Under the pieces are notes generated by a model that worked only from the letters and a program-made list of their open reading frames with translations, ran no database searches and was not told where the DNA came from. Of a stretch of 64,000 bases of DNA, positions 53,676 to 63,001 are shown piece after piece. Source of the DNA: Micromonospora sp. U21 (lineage in GTDB: Bacteria > Actinomycetota > Actinomycetes > Mycobacteriales > Micromonosporaceae); the NCBI RefSeq assembly GCF_018070045.1, contig NZ_JAGPYK010000025.1, forward strand, positions 22,848-86,847. The letters are read 5' to 3'. How positions within the stretch are numbered: the stretch's first letter is position 1; the number at the start of each line of letters is the position of its first letter. The position numbers and the translations under genes were made by a program.

Positions 53676-54728
53676 TCAGATCCGCACGTCTTCTGCGGTC
53701 ACGGCGGTCGCACCGGAGTCCCCTGCGTCGGCAGTAGGAGCGACCATCCCCGGGACCCCGCCGACGGCAGCCACCGCGTGCCGAAGACGCTCTTGGCTGT
53801 CGATCATCCAATCGATGACCTGAGGCCAGTTCCGCTGATCACCGATCTTTGGGCCGATCAGCCGGGCTTCGATGCGGCACCCCTTGTTGTTCGGCAGGTC
53901 ATCGAAGATCAGCTCACCGCCGAAAGCCGCCACGATTTCGGCCTTGCGGTCGCTGAGCACCTGCCACCGGGCCAGGTTGACCGCCGGATCAGGATGGCCG
54001 AAGAACAATTCCGATCTGCACCCGAACAGCGCGTAGGACACGCCCCAGGTCGCGCCCGTTGGCCCGGTCGGCATGGTCCACCAGTTCTGCCCGGGCGCTG
54101 ACGCGTTCGTCCAGCCCCGCTGCTTGGCCAGCGGCTCGAACGCTGCCCAGAACTGCCGGTAAAGCTCCTGGGTCGGCGTTGGGCCGGTGGTCCCAGCGGA
54201 TGCCGCCGCCATTGCGCGTTTCTCCCAGTCGTTGGGCTTGACCACCAACTCCAGGAACGGCGCGATCAGACCGGACGGCGCTCCGGCAAGCGTGACGGCG
54301 GCCAGCCGGACTCCGAAGAAGCGGATGCCGGGATCGGTGTGAGTGTTGAGCCATTCGAGCGCCGCCCGGTGCTCCTCCCGGAACTGCTCGGCAACCCAGA
54401 CGATGGTCGTGGGCTTCGTACCTCCCGCGTAGGTGAGGATCTGACCCAGGTGAACGTGGTCAGTCGACCCATACTGGTTCTCGATGATCACGGGGCTTCC
54501 GGTGGCCACTTCGCGTCCGATGATGTCGAGCGAGAACTTGCCGACCTTGTACTCCCGGGACTCCAGTTCGATGTCCAGCCCGAGTACCTCGCTGAGCAGG
54601 TCACTGTTCTGCAGTAGCCACGGCGTGAAGTGGTGCGGCTCGGCACCGACAGTCACGCCCACCCTTCGGCCGCTGCTGGTACCCCAAGCCCACGCGCCGA
54701 CCACCAACAGGTCGGCCACCCCCGCCAC
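53676..54728 (-). CDS. DUF4268-type protein with PD-(D/E)XK nuclease-like N-terminus
   Basis: 350 residues; the first 24 are atypical and GTG 54656 (MTVGAEPHHFTPWLLQN) is an alternative start. KFSLDIIGREVATGSPVIIE with NQYGSTDHVHLGQILTYAGG is the D-(x)n-E-x-Q block of restriction-type PD-(D/E)XK folds. The C-terminal half (WEKRAMAAASAG, LYRQFWAAFEPLAKQRGW, FFGHPDPAVNLARWQVLSDR) matches the DUF4268-type module. A nuclease role in defence is plausible but unproven. Confidence 0.75.
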   Translation of the reverse strand: MAGVADLLVVGAWAWGTSSGRRVGVTVGAEPHHFTPWLLQNSDLLSEVLGLDIELESREYKVGKFSLDIIGREVATGSPVIIENQYGSTDHVHLGQILTYAGGTKPTTIVWVAEQFREEHRAALEWLNTHTDPGIRFFGVRLAAVTLAGAPSGLIAPFLELVVKPNDWEKRAMAAASAGTTGPTPTQELYRQFWAAFEPLAKQRGWTNASAPGQNWWTMPTGPTGATWGVSYALFGCRSELFFGHPDPAVNLARWQVLSDRKAEIVAAFGGELIFDDLPNNKGCRIEARLIGPKIGDQRNWPQVIDWMIDSQERLRHAVAAVGGVPGMVAPTADAGDSGATAVTAEDVRI

Positions 54729-55106
54729 TGGCGCAATCAGCCACTGGCCCTGCCAGAGCGGGAGAGCCGCCAGGGCGCGCCAGCAGCACTGAGTTGCAAC
54801 CGCCAGCCCATTGGACTGCTCGCCCGTCGTTCAAAGCCTGGTGTCGAGTACACACTGGATCATAAAGACATGCCAACGCCGGCCAGCAATGGCCTGCACA
54901 AGAACTCCGCATCCCGGGTGCGGGATCGAGGGGCAGACTCAGCAGCGCCGCATCCGCTCATGCCGCGATCCGCGCGTTACGCAGCGTCACGCCGAGCTGG
55001 CCGGGTGTCGTTCGGGCGTGTCGATGAGCGTGTGAGTGTGCTCAGTAGAGGACGCTGGCCGGCCCAGGGACAATGTTCGGATGAAGTTGCGCCCCGAGCT
55101 CTGCCC
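54729..55106. other. Intergenic, nothing recognised
   Basis: No frame with convincing codon bias. It ends at the left terminal repeat of the ISL3 element. Confidence 0.5.
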
Positions 55107-56556
55107 GGGCTCTTCGAACTTGAGCGGGGTTCGTGGCTGGGGTCGACCCGAACGTGAAGGGCTCGCAGCCCGTCGGTGATCATCTGAGTGTCGAATTCGG
55201 ATGGTCACAAGTGAAGAGCTGCGAGCATGGTCAACGATACGACCCGGCTGCTGGGCCTGGACGGCTTGGCCGCTGAGCGGGTCGAGGTGGACGCCGCGGG
55301 TGTCCCGGTGGTGGACCTGTCCACCGGTTGTGATCAGGCACGATGCTGTCCGCAGTGCGGTCAGCGTGCGCTGAGGGTGAAGCAGTGGACCACGACCCGG
55401 CCGCAGGACCTGCCGGTCTCCGGGCGTTCGGTACGGCTGCGCTGGCGCAAGCGCCGCTGGTACTGCCCGACCCCGGCCTGTCCGCGCAAGTCGTTCACTG
55501 AGCAGGTAGCGCAGGTCCCGGCCCGATCCAGGCTGACCACCCGGTTACGGCAGGCTGCCGGGGCGGCGGTCGCCGACGCAGGCCGCACGATCGTGCAGGC
55601 CGCTTGGGATCACGGCGTCTCGTGGCCTGTCGTCGCCGACGTGTTCACCGCCCACGCGAAGGCGGTGTTGCCGGACGAGCCGGAACCGGTCACAGTGCTC
55701 GGGATCGACGAGGTCCGCCGGGGCAAACCCCACTGGAACTGGGATGCCCAGGCAGACTCCTAGACCACGACCGCGGACCGGTGGCACGTCGGCTTCGTCG
55801 ATCTTTCCGGTGGACAGGGCCTGCTCGCCCAGGTCGAAGGCCGCACCACCGCGGCTGTCGCCGGCTGGCTGAGCGAACGCCCACCAGCCTGGCGTGAGCA
55901 GGTCCAAGCTGTAGCGATCGACATGTGCACCGTGTTCAAGGCCGCGATCCGGCAGATACTGCCCCACGCGCTGCTGGTCGTCGACCACTTCCACATCGTG
56001 CAACTGGCCAACCGCGCCGTCACCGAGGTCCGCCGCCGCATCACGCTGACTCACCGCGGTCGCCGCGGCCGTGGCAGCGACCCGGAATGGCGCATGCGCA
56101 ACCGGCTGACCCGCTCCGCCGCCCGCATGCCCGGCAAGCACGTCGACCGCCTCGTCGACACCCTGCAAGCCCTGCCCACCGCGATCGGCGCCCCGATCCT
56201 CGCCGCATGGAACGCGAGAGAAGACCTTCTCGACCTGCTCGCGACCGCCCGCACCCGACCCAACCGGGAACACGTCCACCGGCTGCTGCACCGCTTCTAC
56301 ACCCGCTGCGCCGCCTCCGACCTGCCCGAACTGCACCGGCTCGCCACCACGATCGAGACCTGGTGGCCGCAGATCCACGCGTTCCTGACCACCGGAATCA
56401 CGAACGCCGGCTCCGAAGGCACCAACCGGGTCATCAAGACCGTCGCCCGCGACGCCTACGGCTTCCGAAACCCGGAGAACCAGCGGCTACGCACCCGCAC
56501 CGCCACCACCCGACGCCACCGCGGACACCTCAACCCCGCTTAACTTCGAAGAGCCC
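55107..56556 (+). mobile_element. ISL3-family insertion sequence, 1450 bp
   Basis: Terminal inverted repeats: GGGCTCTTCGAACTTGAGC at 55107 and, on the other strand, GGGCTCTTCGAAGTTAAGC ending at 56556. A single transposase lies between. I see no clear target duplication in the flanks. A second, orphan copy of the left end is at 50034. Confidence 0.88.
55227..56543 (+). pseudogene. ISL3-family transposase interrupted by one amber codon
   Basis: A 438-codon frame with an N-terminal zinc region (CCPQCGQRALRVKQWTTTRP), HTH, and a DDE core (VLGIDEVRRGKPHWNWD, VVDHFHIVQLANRAVTEVRR, TNAGSEGTNRVIKTVARDAY). At 55761-55763 a TAG stops the frame; homologous transposases have Trp here (TGG), and the reading frame resumes at once in the same phase with TTADRWHVGFVD. 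A single G-to-A change therefore silences an otherwise intact enzyme, unless the stop is read through. Confidence 0.88.
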
Positions 56557-56636
56557 ACAGACCACGAGCGACAGCGGGAACGACGTGGCTGACACACCGT
56601 CCCACGCCGTTCTCCCCGCCGAGGCGGATCGCGCGA

Positions 56637-57167
56637 TCACATCATGCCGATGCGGACCTCGAAGACGGCATTGGCGAAGAAGGCGTCCTGCTCGGTGAGG
56701 CACCGCGGATCGATTGCCCCTACCTGTTCCTCCAATTGTCTGCTCCACTCGACAGATTCCTCGTCGCTACGAGTTTCGGGCAGGTAGCGGAGGAAGAGCG
56801 TGAAACGCGAAATGCACTGGGCGAAGGACGCAATGTCGGAGTTCACAAACGACTGGCTGATGGCGGGATGGGAGTTCGACACCCGCCACACCTCACCCGT
56901 GCTCAGATTGAGAGCGAAGTCGTTCGAGTAGCTTCCATACAAGCGGAGAAAGCTCTGTCCCGTCTCGGCGACCGAGAACCGGCTCGGCGCAACGAGCTTC
57001 ATGTAGTCCCTACCGACGGAGCTCGGCAACCCAATCTCCGTCAAGACCTGCTCCGCCTGCGGCGGCAGGCCCAGTCCCGCCAAGTCGGCTTCCGAATAGC
57101 GGACGACGCTTTCGGCGCCGAAGGCGCCCACGAGGTCCTCGTAACGCCACAACACACTGACCTCCAT
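56637..57167 (-). CDS. SUKH-4 family immunity-type protein
   Basis: About 176 residues (ATG 57167; the open frame reaches 57209). VVRYSEADLAGLGLPPQAEQ, VLTEIGLPSSVG, then LRLYGSYSNDFALNLSTGEV, FVNSDIASFAQCISRFTLFL and a closing AVFEVRIGM follow the SUKH-4 pattern. These proteins normally neutralise secreted or contact-dependent nucleic-acid-directed toxins; the cognate toxin is not adjacent, although an Rhs-type stump lies 2 kb away. Lower GC than its neighbours suggests transfer. Confidence 0.77.
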   Translation of the reverse strand: MEVSVLWRYEDLVGAFGAESVVRYSEADLAGLGLPPQAEQVLTEIGLPSSVGRDYMKLVAPSRFSVAETGQSFLRLYGSYSNDFALNLSTGEVWRVSNSHPAISQSFVNSDIASFAQCISRFTLFLRYLPETRSDEESVEWSRQLEEQVGAIDPRCLTEQDAFFANAVFEVRIGMM

Positions 57168-57192
57168 CACTTGGTTGCAGGATTCCGTAACC

Positions 57193-57622
57193 GTGACCTG
57201 GACCAACACGTTTTATCCCTATGGCATCGAGGTCTTCCACGAGCCGATCGGACATCACCTCGTCCTCGGCGAATCCGGCCCGGAGCGGGTCGGCCCGGAC
57301 GTCGACGGCCAGAGTCCCTGGGCTCCACTTCTCGGGTCGAGGGTTCGCGGCACGGCCTGCCGCTGGGAGCAGTTCCAGATCGGGCCGAGCCGGCGGACGG
57401 ACGGACGGCAGCATCGCCGAGCCAGCGCATTCGGTCGACGTGCCCGTCGCGTTGCGCCTGGACTTCGCCGCAGGTCCGATCTGGTTCGTCGCTGCCATCC
57501 CGCAGCTGCCCGACCCGCGGCGCGTCTTCATCCTCGGCGACGAAATCATGGTGATCTTCTCCGGCGAGAAGATGCGCGACATGGGCTTCGACGATCCCGC
57601 GTTCCTTGGTACCTCCCAGTGA
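57193..57622 (+). pseudogene. Hypothetical gene frameshifted at a GGAC tandem repeat
   Basis: From GTG 57193 the frame reads TNTFYPYGIEVFHEPIGHHL, VLGESGPERVGPDVDGQSPW, RWEQFQIGPSRR, then at CGGACGGACGGACGG (about 57395-57409) the protein continues in another frame as AHSVDVPVALRLDFAAGPIW, RVFILGDEIMVIFSGEKMRD to 57622. Third-position GC supports both halves. Product unknown, about 140 residues. The repeat makes slipped-strand switching conceivable. Confidence 0.5.
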
Positions 57623-57744
57623 CCAGCCCGACAGTTCGGCCCCAACCGTGCCCATAGGGGCGCCTGATCAAGAGGCTCGGTTGTGTCGCCGCGCCCGACC
57701 GGCGGCAGAAGCGGATGCCCCGGCCGGCGGTGCACGTATGAAAG

Positions 57745-58593
57745 TCAGGGGGTGCGGGCGAGCAGCGCTGTGATCAGCTTGCTGGGCTCGGTGGTGGCCG
57801 GACGGTCGCTGACCTGCCCGTCGCCGATCTCGATGACCCGCCAGACTCCGTCGGCGCGTAGGGCAAGGTCCACCGTGATGAACGGCAGGCCCAGTGCGGC
57901 GATCATCGGTGCGACCGCGTCAAGGTCCACGTCGAGGGGCGGGAAGTCGTTCGGGGTGTCCGGATGCGAACTGACCGCGACGCAACCGCCGTTGACCCAC
58001 CAGGTACGCGCCTCGGCGGAGGTGAATCGCTCATAGCGGCGTAGGACGAATCCGCCGACGAAGTCGTCCTCACGCAGGTGCCGCAGGCGGCTTGCCACCT
58101 TCCAGGCCGCCTCGCCATCGGCAAGGTCGGGGATGAACGCCGCCTCGCCCCAGTAGTGCTTCATCGACTTGGTGTAGTCGCGCAGGACGGCCGGGCCCGT
58201 GCCCAGCTCGACGCGCGCCCGATCGAAATCCGCTCGCATGACGCCCCTGGTCCACACTGACGCGGGGGTGAGCGCCGCCAAGGCGGCATACCAGCCGGGC
58301 AGCTCGTGGGCCCGCCGGTACTGCTCGGCGGAGGTTCGCAGTGTCACGCCGCGCCGGGCCAGCGCCTCAGCGAAGGCCGCATACTGCTCACTGCGCAGCA
58401 CCCAGCCGCGATAGACAGCCTCACCGTCGGCTGGCACCAACGCTACCGCTTGCTCCGCACGATCCGGCCTGGTCAGTGCGTCGTGGTCGACCACAGCCAC
58501 GTCGAGCCGGGCCTCACGAGCGGCGACCGCCTCCGCCCTGAAGTGCTCGTCGGGACGGCGCGGTCGCAGTGGATCCGCAGGAACCAGCAGCAT
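57745..58593 (-). CDS. ATP-grasp domain protein
   Basis: About 282 residues from ATG 58593 (frame open to 58650). MLLVPADPLRPRRPDEHF, LRTSAEQYRRAHELPGWYAA, GPAVLRDYTKSMKHYWGEAA (the Lys is the likely nucleotide contact), DDFVGGFVLRRYERF and FITVDLALRADGVWRVIEIG match the ATP-grasp family common in actinobacteria, with the metal-binding Asp/Glu near the end. Substrate unknown; relatives ligate peptides or modify RiPPs. It stands alone. Confidence 0.8.
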   Translation of the reverse strand: MLLVPADPLRPRRPDEHFRAEAVAAREARLDVAVVDHDALTRPDRAEQAVALVPADGEAVYRGWVLRSEQYAAFAEALARRGVTLRTSAEQYRRAHELPGWYAALAALTPASVWTRGVMRADFDRARVELGTGPAVLRDYTKSMKHYWGEAAFIPDLADGEAAWKVASRLRHLREDDFVGGFVLRRYERFTSAEARTWWVNGGCVAVSSHPDTPNDFPPLDVDLDAVAPMIAALGLPFITVDLALRADGVWRVIEIGDGQVSDRPATTEPSKLITALLARTP

Positions 58594-59073
58594 CACGCCC
58601 GTATCGTGCCCGACCCGGCCAGGAACCTCTATGCCATATTCCAGCCGCATCGCGATAGACGGGGAGCGGCATGAGCGGATATCTGGCTCGGAACACTGGT
58701 GTCACACTGGCTGGTCTACCCTTCCGCGTGTTGCAGCGGCAGTCGCAAGTGGGCACAGGCGAGCCGCGGCACGTGCGGAAGCGTGCATGTACCGTCTCAC
58801 CGCTGTGCTGCGCTTGGAGGTCGCAGCGCCAGGTCGTCACGTCTGGCCACGGTTGAAGCCGGAACTTTTTGGCTAGCGCGCGAAGGAGTATTCCCTATCC
58901 GGGCGAGCTGGGCTCGTGTTCGGTTGCAGGCAGTTGATCATGCCGTGCGCAGCCGTTTCTCGTGAGGAGCGCGATCTTGACCATTGGTGTCCGATGATCG
59001 ATGATCCGTCCGGCTATGATCTTGTCGCTCACCTGTCCGGTGGCAGAGTCCGTAGTGGAGCGGGGGAACTCCA
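58594..59073. other. Intergenic, nothing convincing
   Basis: A 61-codon plus-strand frame at 58671 has no ribosome site and a poor composition. I see no repeats or RNA genes here. Confidence 0.4.
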
Positions 59074-59850
59074 ATGGCTCAACCAAAGCACGCTCGCGCC
59101 TCGTCGATCTTCCAACGCCAGGCATGGCCATCGCGCCCACTGCTGGCCTTGTCCCTCTCGACGGTGCTACTCACGGCCGTCGCGACAGCCGTGATCGTCA
59201 CCGTCCGCCCCTTCAGCAGCGGCTGTGCGACTCCGCCCAGTTCTGCGCTGGCACGGCAAACGCATTTGGTGCCGGCGGCGCACACCGTGGCCCTTTCTCC
59301 GACGCCATCGGCCAGTTCGTCACACGACCCGACCAGAATCTCCGTTCCGGTGACCACGCCCTCAGTAGTGCCGACAACGCGATACCCCAGCGACGTGACG
59401 TGGACCCCCGAACGTACTGTGTTGCCCGCGCCAGCGAGTGCCGTCGTGCCGGTATCCGGGGTCGAGACCAAGGTCGGAGATCTCCCGGTGACGCTCACCC
59501 CGGTGTCTGCGTCGTCGCCAACCTCGCTACGAGTGACAGTCCTTGGACCGGAAGCCAGGAAATCGACGGGGGCGAAGGGCGCACTGCTGGCACTCTCGTG
59601 CGAGGCTGACCTGGCCGAGGCGGCTCAGGTGCACCTGCGGGTCTACTACTGGGGATTCGGCAATGCGTATGGCGGCGACTACGCCAACCGCGTCGGAATG
59701 GCGGAGCTACCGGCGTGTGCCCTGACGGACCCGCGTAGTCGCCACTGCCTGAACAGGACCCTGCTGCAGGCGACGAGAAGCGACGGCGCACTGGCCGCCG
59801 ACATCACCATCCCTGGCGACGGATCCCTGACGCTGGTCTCCGTGGGATAG
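59074..59850 (+). CDS. Truncated N-terminal part of an Rhs/SpvB-like secreted toxin
   Basis: 258 residues: a basic N-terminus with a signal/anchor helix (LLALSLSTVLLTAVATAVIV), a Ser/Pro/Thr-rich linker, then VGDLPVTLTPVSASSPTSLR, VTVLGPEARKSTGAKGALLA, VHLRVYYWGFGNAYGGDYAN, VGMAELPACALTDP. The latter block is the lead-in found before the SpvB/Rhs barrel in large actinomycete polymorphic toxins. Here the protein ends at LTLVSVG with no barrel, repeats or toxin tip, so it is a stump. Family assignment is from memory of such N-termini. Confidence 0.6.
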   Translation: MAQPKHARASSIFQRQAWPSRPLLALSLSTVLLTAVATAVIVTVRPFSSGCATPPSSALARQTHLVPAAHTVALSPTPSASSSHDPTRISVPVTTPSVVPTTRYPSDVTWTPERTVLPAPASAVVPVSGVETKVGDLPVTLTPVSASSPTSLRVTVLGPEARKSTGAKGALLALSCEADLAEAAQVHLRVYYWGFGNAYGGDYANRVGMAELPACALTDPRSRHCLNRTLLQATRSDGALAADITIPGDGSLTLVSVG

Positions 59851-60191
59851 CCAGTCGCCCAGCCCGGAACATCCGCCGCTACACAAGCACTTCTCGAACA
59901 CCTAACCGCGAGGTTCCTCTCGCGACTCATGGTAGGCGTTGTCGTGATCACGACCTGGCTCGATTGCTGCCCGACCATCGGACGAACAAGGTCATCAGAC
60001 TCGATGCCGTTGCTCATGCCGGCTGGTCAAAGGCGATACGGCCGACGGGCTTCGGCTTATCATGCGCTCATCGGCACGTCCGGACGGCAACTGGCCAGCT
60101 GGCGTGGCGCGCGACTCGCGGCAAGTCCGGACGTCCGAGCGTCACCTGCGGCTGGGACGAGCTTGTCCTATCCCCGTGCTCCAATCCCGTC
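59851..60191. other. Intergenic, nothing recognised
   Basis: Frames here are short and shadow-like. No repeat or RNA gene seen before the NUDIX remnant. Confidence 0.4.
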
Positions 60192-60480
60192 ATGCATGTC
60201 GTTGTCACGGGCGCACTCGTGGAAAACGGTGCGGTCCTGCTGGTATACAGGAGTCCGACCCGCCGGGCATATCCGGATCTCTGGGATTTGCCCGGGGCAT
60301 GTCGAAGCGGGTGAGTCGGAACTACAAGCCCTCGCGCGTGAGATGCACGAGGAGCTCGGTGTTCACATCGTGGCGGAGTCCGCTTCACGGTTGGGCGACT
60401 TGCATGCCGGCCTGAGCCCGACCGGCTGCATCGTCGTGACGAAGCGAGGACGACCGCATCACCGAGCGGTTCGGAAACCC
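60192..60480 (+). pseudogene. NUDIX hydrolase, frameshifted
   Basis: ATG 60192 opens MHVVVTGALVENGAVLLVYR, PDLWDLPG; one base later (CCCGGGG at about 60290) the frame changes and gives a full NUDIX box, GHVEAGESE then LAREMHEELGV, at about 60297-60363. It then decays after SRLGDLHAGLSP with no sensible C-terminus. The intact gene would hydrolyse a nucleoside-diphosphate-linked substrate. Confidence 0.77.
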
Positions 60481-60927
60481 ATCGCTGCTCGTCGCTGCCG
60501 TCCGGTTGAATCCCCGTCGCTCCCGAAGCCAGGCGTGCACGCTCGTCGGCAAGGTCGTGCCTCGAGCGTCGGCTGTCACTCAACATCCGAGCTCCACGAC
60601 ATCACCCGGCGCTCCACCACCTGGCTACCCCCCTGACCGGTCACCGACATGACCGGCCCCCTGCGGTCACCGATGTCCGCCCGGTCATCGCCGTGTCCGC
60701 CGGGCGGTCATCAGGATGACCGCGATGGCCACCCCGATTACCGCCCGGGGCGGCAGTCCACCATGTCCCGCTCGCCACCCTGGAAACGGTGGACCGTGGA
60801 CGCCACCCAAAACTCATCGAGCTGCGCCTCGGGAAGCAGAGACTCCAGGAGTCGCTGGCTGGATCGAGTGCACCATGCGCGACTTCGTCCCTTGTGCTGG
60901 GGGCCGGACGTCGGATTATGTGGAGTC
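60481..60927. other. Intergenic with a small hydrophobic minus-strand frame
   Basis: About 60709-60770 on the minus strand reads AVIGVAIAVILMTARRTRR and stop, a short membrane-like segment without a clear start. Nothing else is supported. Confidence 0.3.
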
Positions 60928-62223
60928 ATGTCCTTCGTGTCCTACTACTCGGAGCCGTCCGGGCCTTCGAAGGACTCGGAGCCGTCCGGGCCTTCGAAGC
61001 ATTCACGCCGTCGCCGGACGTGGCGCCGGCTTGCGGCGCGGTTGCGCGCCTTCCCCAAATGGCGCATCAAGGTTCGCGAGCGCGAGCCACGCGCCGAGGT
61101 AGCAGCGTGGTTCGGCAAAACCGCTGCGGGTGAGCTCGTGCAGCGCCTCGCCCAGCCACTGGCCAGCGCCTCGCTGGTCGCTGGCGTCGGCGTGGCAGCC
61201 CTGGCCGGCCTACTCATCGGCTCCCTCGTCGACTTGACCGTGGCCCCCGTCCCAGCGCTGGCGACCGTCACCACCGCATTCGTGATCGGCCTGGCGGTCG
61301 GCTTCGGCGGCGGTGGCCCGCTCCCCGCCCTCTCCGGCGGCTTGTTCGGTTGGCTGGTCGCGGAGGCCGTCCAATCGAGCGTGAGCGAGTTGGTGAAGCA
61401 GCCCGCCAGCCGCGTCGCTGGCGTAGCGATCGGCTGGTGCCTGGCAGCGCTCGCCGGTTGGGTCGCCGGGCGGGTGGCGGCGCTGCTGCCGTGGCCCTGG
61501 GTGGTCGCCGCAGCCGGGGTGGCGGTCGTGCTCGGCGTGCGCTGGACGGTGAGCTGCGCCCGCGACCAGCAGTGCGCGGCGGACCTCACCTCGGGCGCCC
61601 TGACCGCGATGAAGTGGGGCACCGTCGCGGCCATTTGGCTATTCGCCCTGGTCGTGCTGATCTGGCTGCGGATGCTCCGTGCCGCCCTGGCCTGGGATAG
61701 CCGACGGGCCAGGCTGTGGCCATTCGCCCTGCTCTACACCTTCTGGTGGGCGCCGCTGTTGACCGTGGCCGCATTGCGGGCCTTCAACCCGGGCTACCGA
61801 TTAACCGGCGCGGATCTCGGCGGGTTCTACGTCGCCATGACGCTCCCGCTCCTACTCGAGCCGGCATACCCCGTGATGGGCTACTTGCTGCCGATCGGCC
61901 AGCCAGCGGCCAATCTCGCCGTCACCATGCCACAAAGCCGTCAGATTGTTGTACGTAACGCTGGCAGGCGGACGGTGAAGCGGCTCGCCTGCCAGGCCGA
62001 ACTGGAGTGGCCCAACGGCGAGAGGACCGAGCTGTTCCACAACGTGCCGCCGAAACAGCTGGCGCCCGATGCCTCGTGCACCCTCACCCTCCGCCTGGCC
62101 GCAGACAAGCTTCCTCCCGGCACCAAGCCCTACATTGTGCTGACTTGGCGGGAACGTCTGCGGATCCGGCAGATCCGCCAGCCGCTCCACTACCCGAGGA
62201 AAGATCCGCTACAGATGCTCTGA
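60928..62223 (+). CDS. Polytopic membrane protein of unknown function
   Basis: About 431 residues from ATG 60928 (GGAG close upstream; the frame is open to 60649). A repeat-bearing N-terminus (two SEPSGPSK units), a basic stretch, then about eight hydrophobic helices, for example SLVAGVGVAALAGLLIGSLV, VTTAFVIGLAVGFG, GWVAGRVAALLPWPWVVAAA and TVAAIWLFALVVLIWLRML. The C-terminal about 90 residues form a soluble beta-rich domain (MPQSRQIVVRNAGRRTVKRL, PDASCTLTLRLAADKLPPG). No transporter or enzyme signature. Confidence 0.75.
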   Translation: MSFVSYYSEPSGPSKDSEPSGPSKHSRRRRTWRRLAARLRAFPKWRIKVREREPRAEVAAWFGKTAAGELVQRLAQPLASASLVAGVGVAALAGLLIGSLVDLTVAPVPALATVTTAFVIGLAVGFGGGGPLPALSGGLFGWLVAEAVQSSVSELVKQPASRVAGVAIGWCLAALAGWVAGRVAALLPWPWVVAAAGVAVVLGVRWTVSCARDQQCAADLTSGALTAMKWGTVAAIWLFALVVLIWLRMLRAALAWDSRRARLWPFALLYTFWWAPLLTVAALRAFNPGYRLTGADLGGFYVAMTLPLLLEPAYPVMGYLLPIGQPAANLAVTMPQSRQIVVRNAGRRTVKRLACQAELEWPNGERTELFHNVPPKQLAPDASCTLTLRLAADKLPPGTKPYIVLTWRERLRIRQIRQPLHYPRKDPLQML

Positions 62224-62281
62224 GCGCCGGTAAGCACGCTCGCAACCCCTTCGCGCCCGAACGCCAAACTACGCATCCCGC

Positions 62282-62467
62282 TCACCCGTGATCACATGTC
62301 GTAGGCGGTAGCCGGGCGGTGGTGACGTAGAGCGGGAGGTCGCGGTGCTCGGGCAGCTTGAACCAGAGCAGCTGCGGCGGGACGCGAAAGATGCGTGGGG
62401 CCGCGGGACACGCTCGGTCAGCCGGAGAGCTGCCGGCGACGACGAGGGTGTGTTGTGTCGCACTCAT
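62282..62467 (-). CDS. Small hypothetical protein
   Basis: 61 residues, MSATQHTLVVAGSSPADRAC then FRVPPQLLWFKLPEHRDLPL and YVTTARLPP. The second half is convincingly protein-like. No ribosome site is evident. Family unknown. Confidence 0.4.
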   Translation of the reverse strand: MSATQHTLVVAGSSPADRACPAAPRIFRVPPQLLWFKLPEHRDLPLYVTTARLPPTTCDHG

Positions 62468-63001
62468 GTTGGTGCCCGGGTGGCGGATGCCGGGTGAGAG
62501 GGGTGCGACCCTACGGTCACGGCATGACCACCACCGCGCCGTCGGGCCAGCCGTTGCGTCGCCAGACTGCCCGGCTCTCGGCCGCCGTCACCTCGACGGC
62601 CTGACTGTCGCAACCGATGGCCTCAGCGATACTGGTATGCGTGACCGTGTTGACAACGGGAGCCCCACCGCCTCAAGGATCAAGCCGGTGTAGCGGTCGG
62701 TGCACAGCGGCGGACGGATGGACTTCCCCCACCACCGGGACCGACGTTGCGGATCCATCGCCGCGGAGCTTATCGGCGGGATCATCCAGTGCATCCACCG
62801 GGCCACACTCAACTCGGCTACTTGTTTCATTGACCTCGGCATACGCCGCGTAGCACGCGGAGCGCGGCATGAGGGTGCACTCGATGTTGGTGCGCCCGGG
62901 CCGACGACCAAGGGGTCAATCGGCCATGAGGGGCAGATACGCGCTCGCCTCAGATGCCGCACTAGAGTGGGTCCGCGCCGATCGTCAAGGAGGCTCCAGC
63001 C
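62468..63001. other. No intact gene; one minus-strand coding-like scrap
   Basis: About 62523-62670 on the minus strand (NTVTHTSIAEAIGCDSQAVE, AVWRRNGWPDGAVVVMP, stop TGA) has good codon bias but no usable start after an upstream stop. The rest of this stretch shows nothing. Confidence 0.3.

Noticed and set aside
56637..57622. SUKH-4 gene and the frameshifted gene as a toxin-immunity pair
   Set aside because: They are divergent and the broken gene shows no toxin motif; only proximity supports it.
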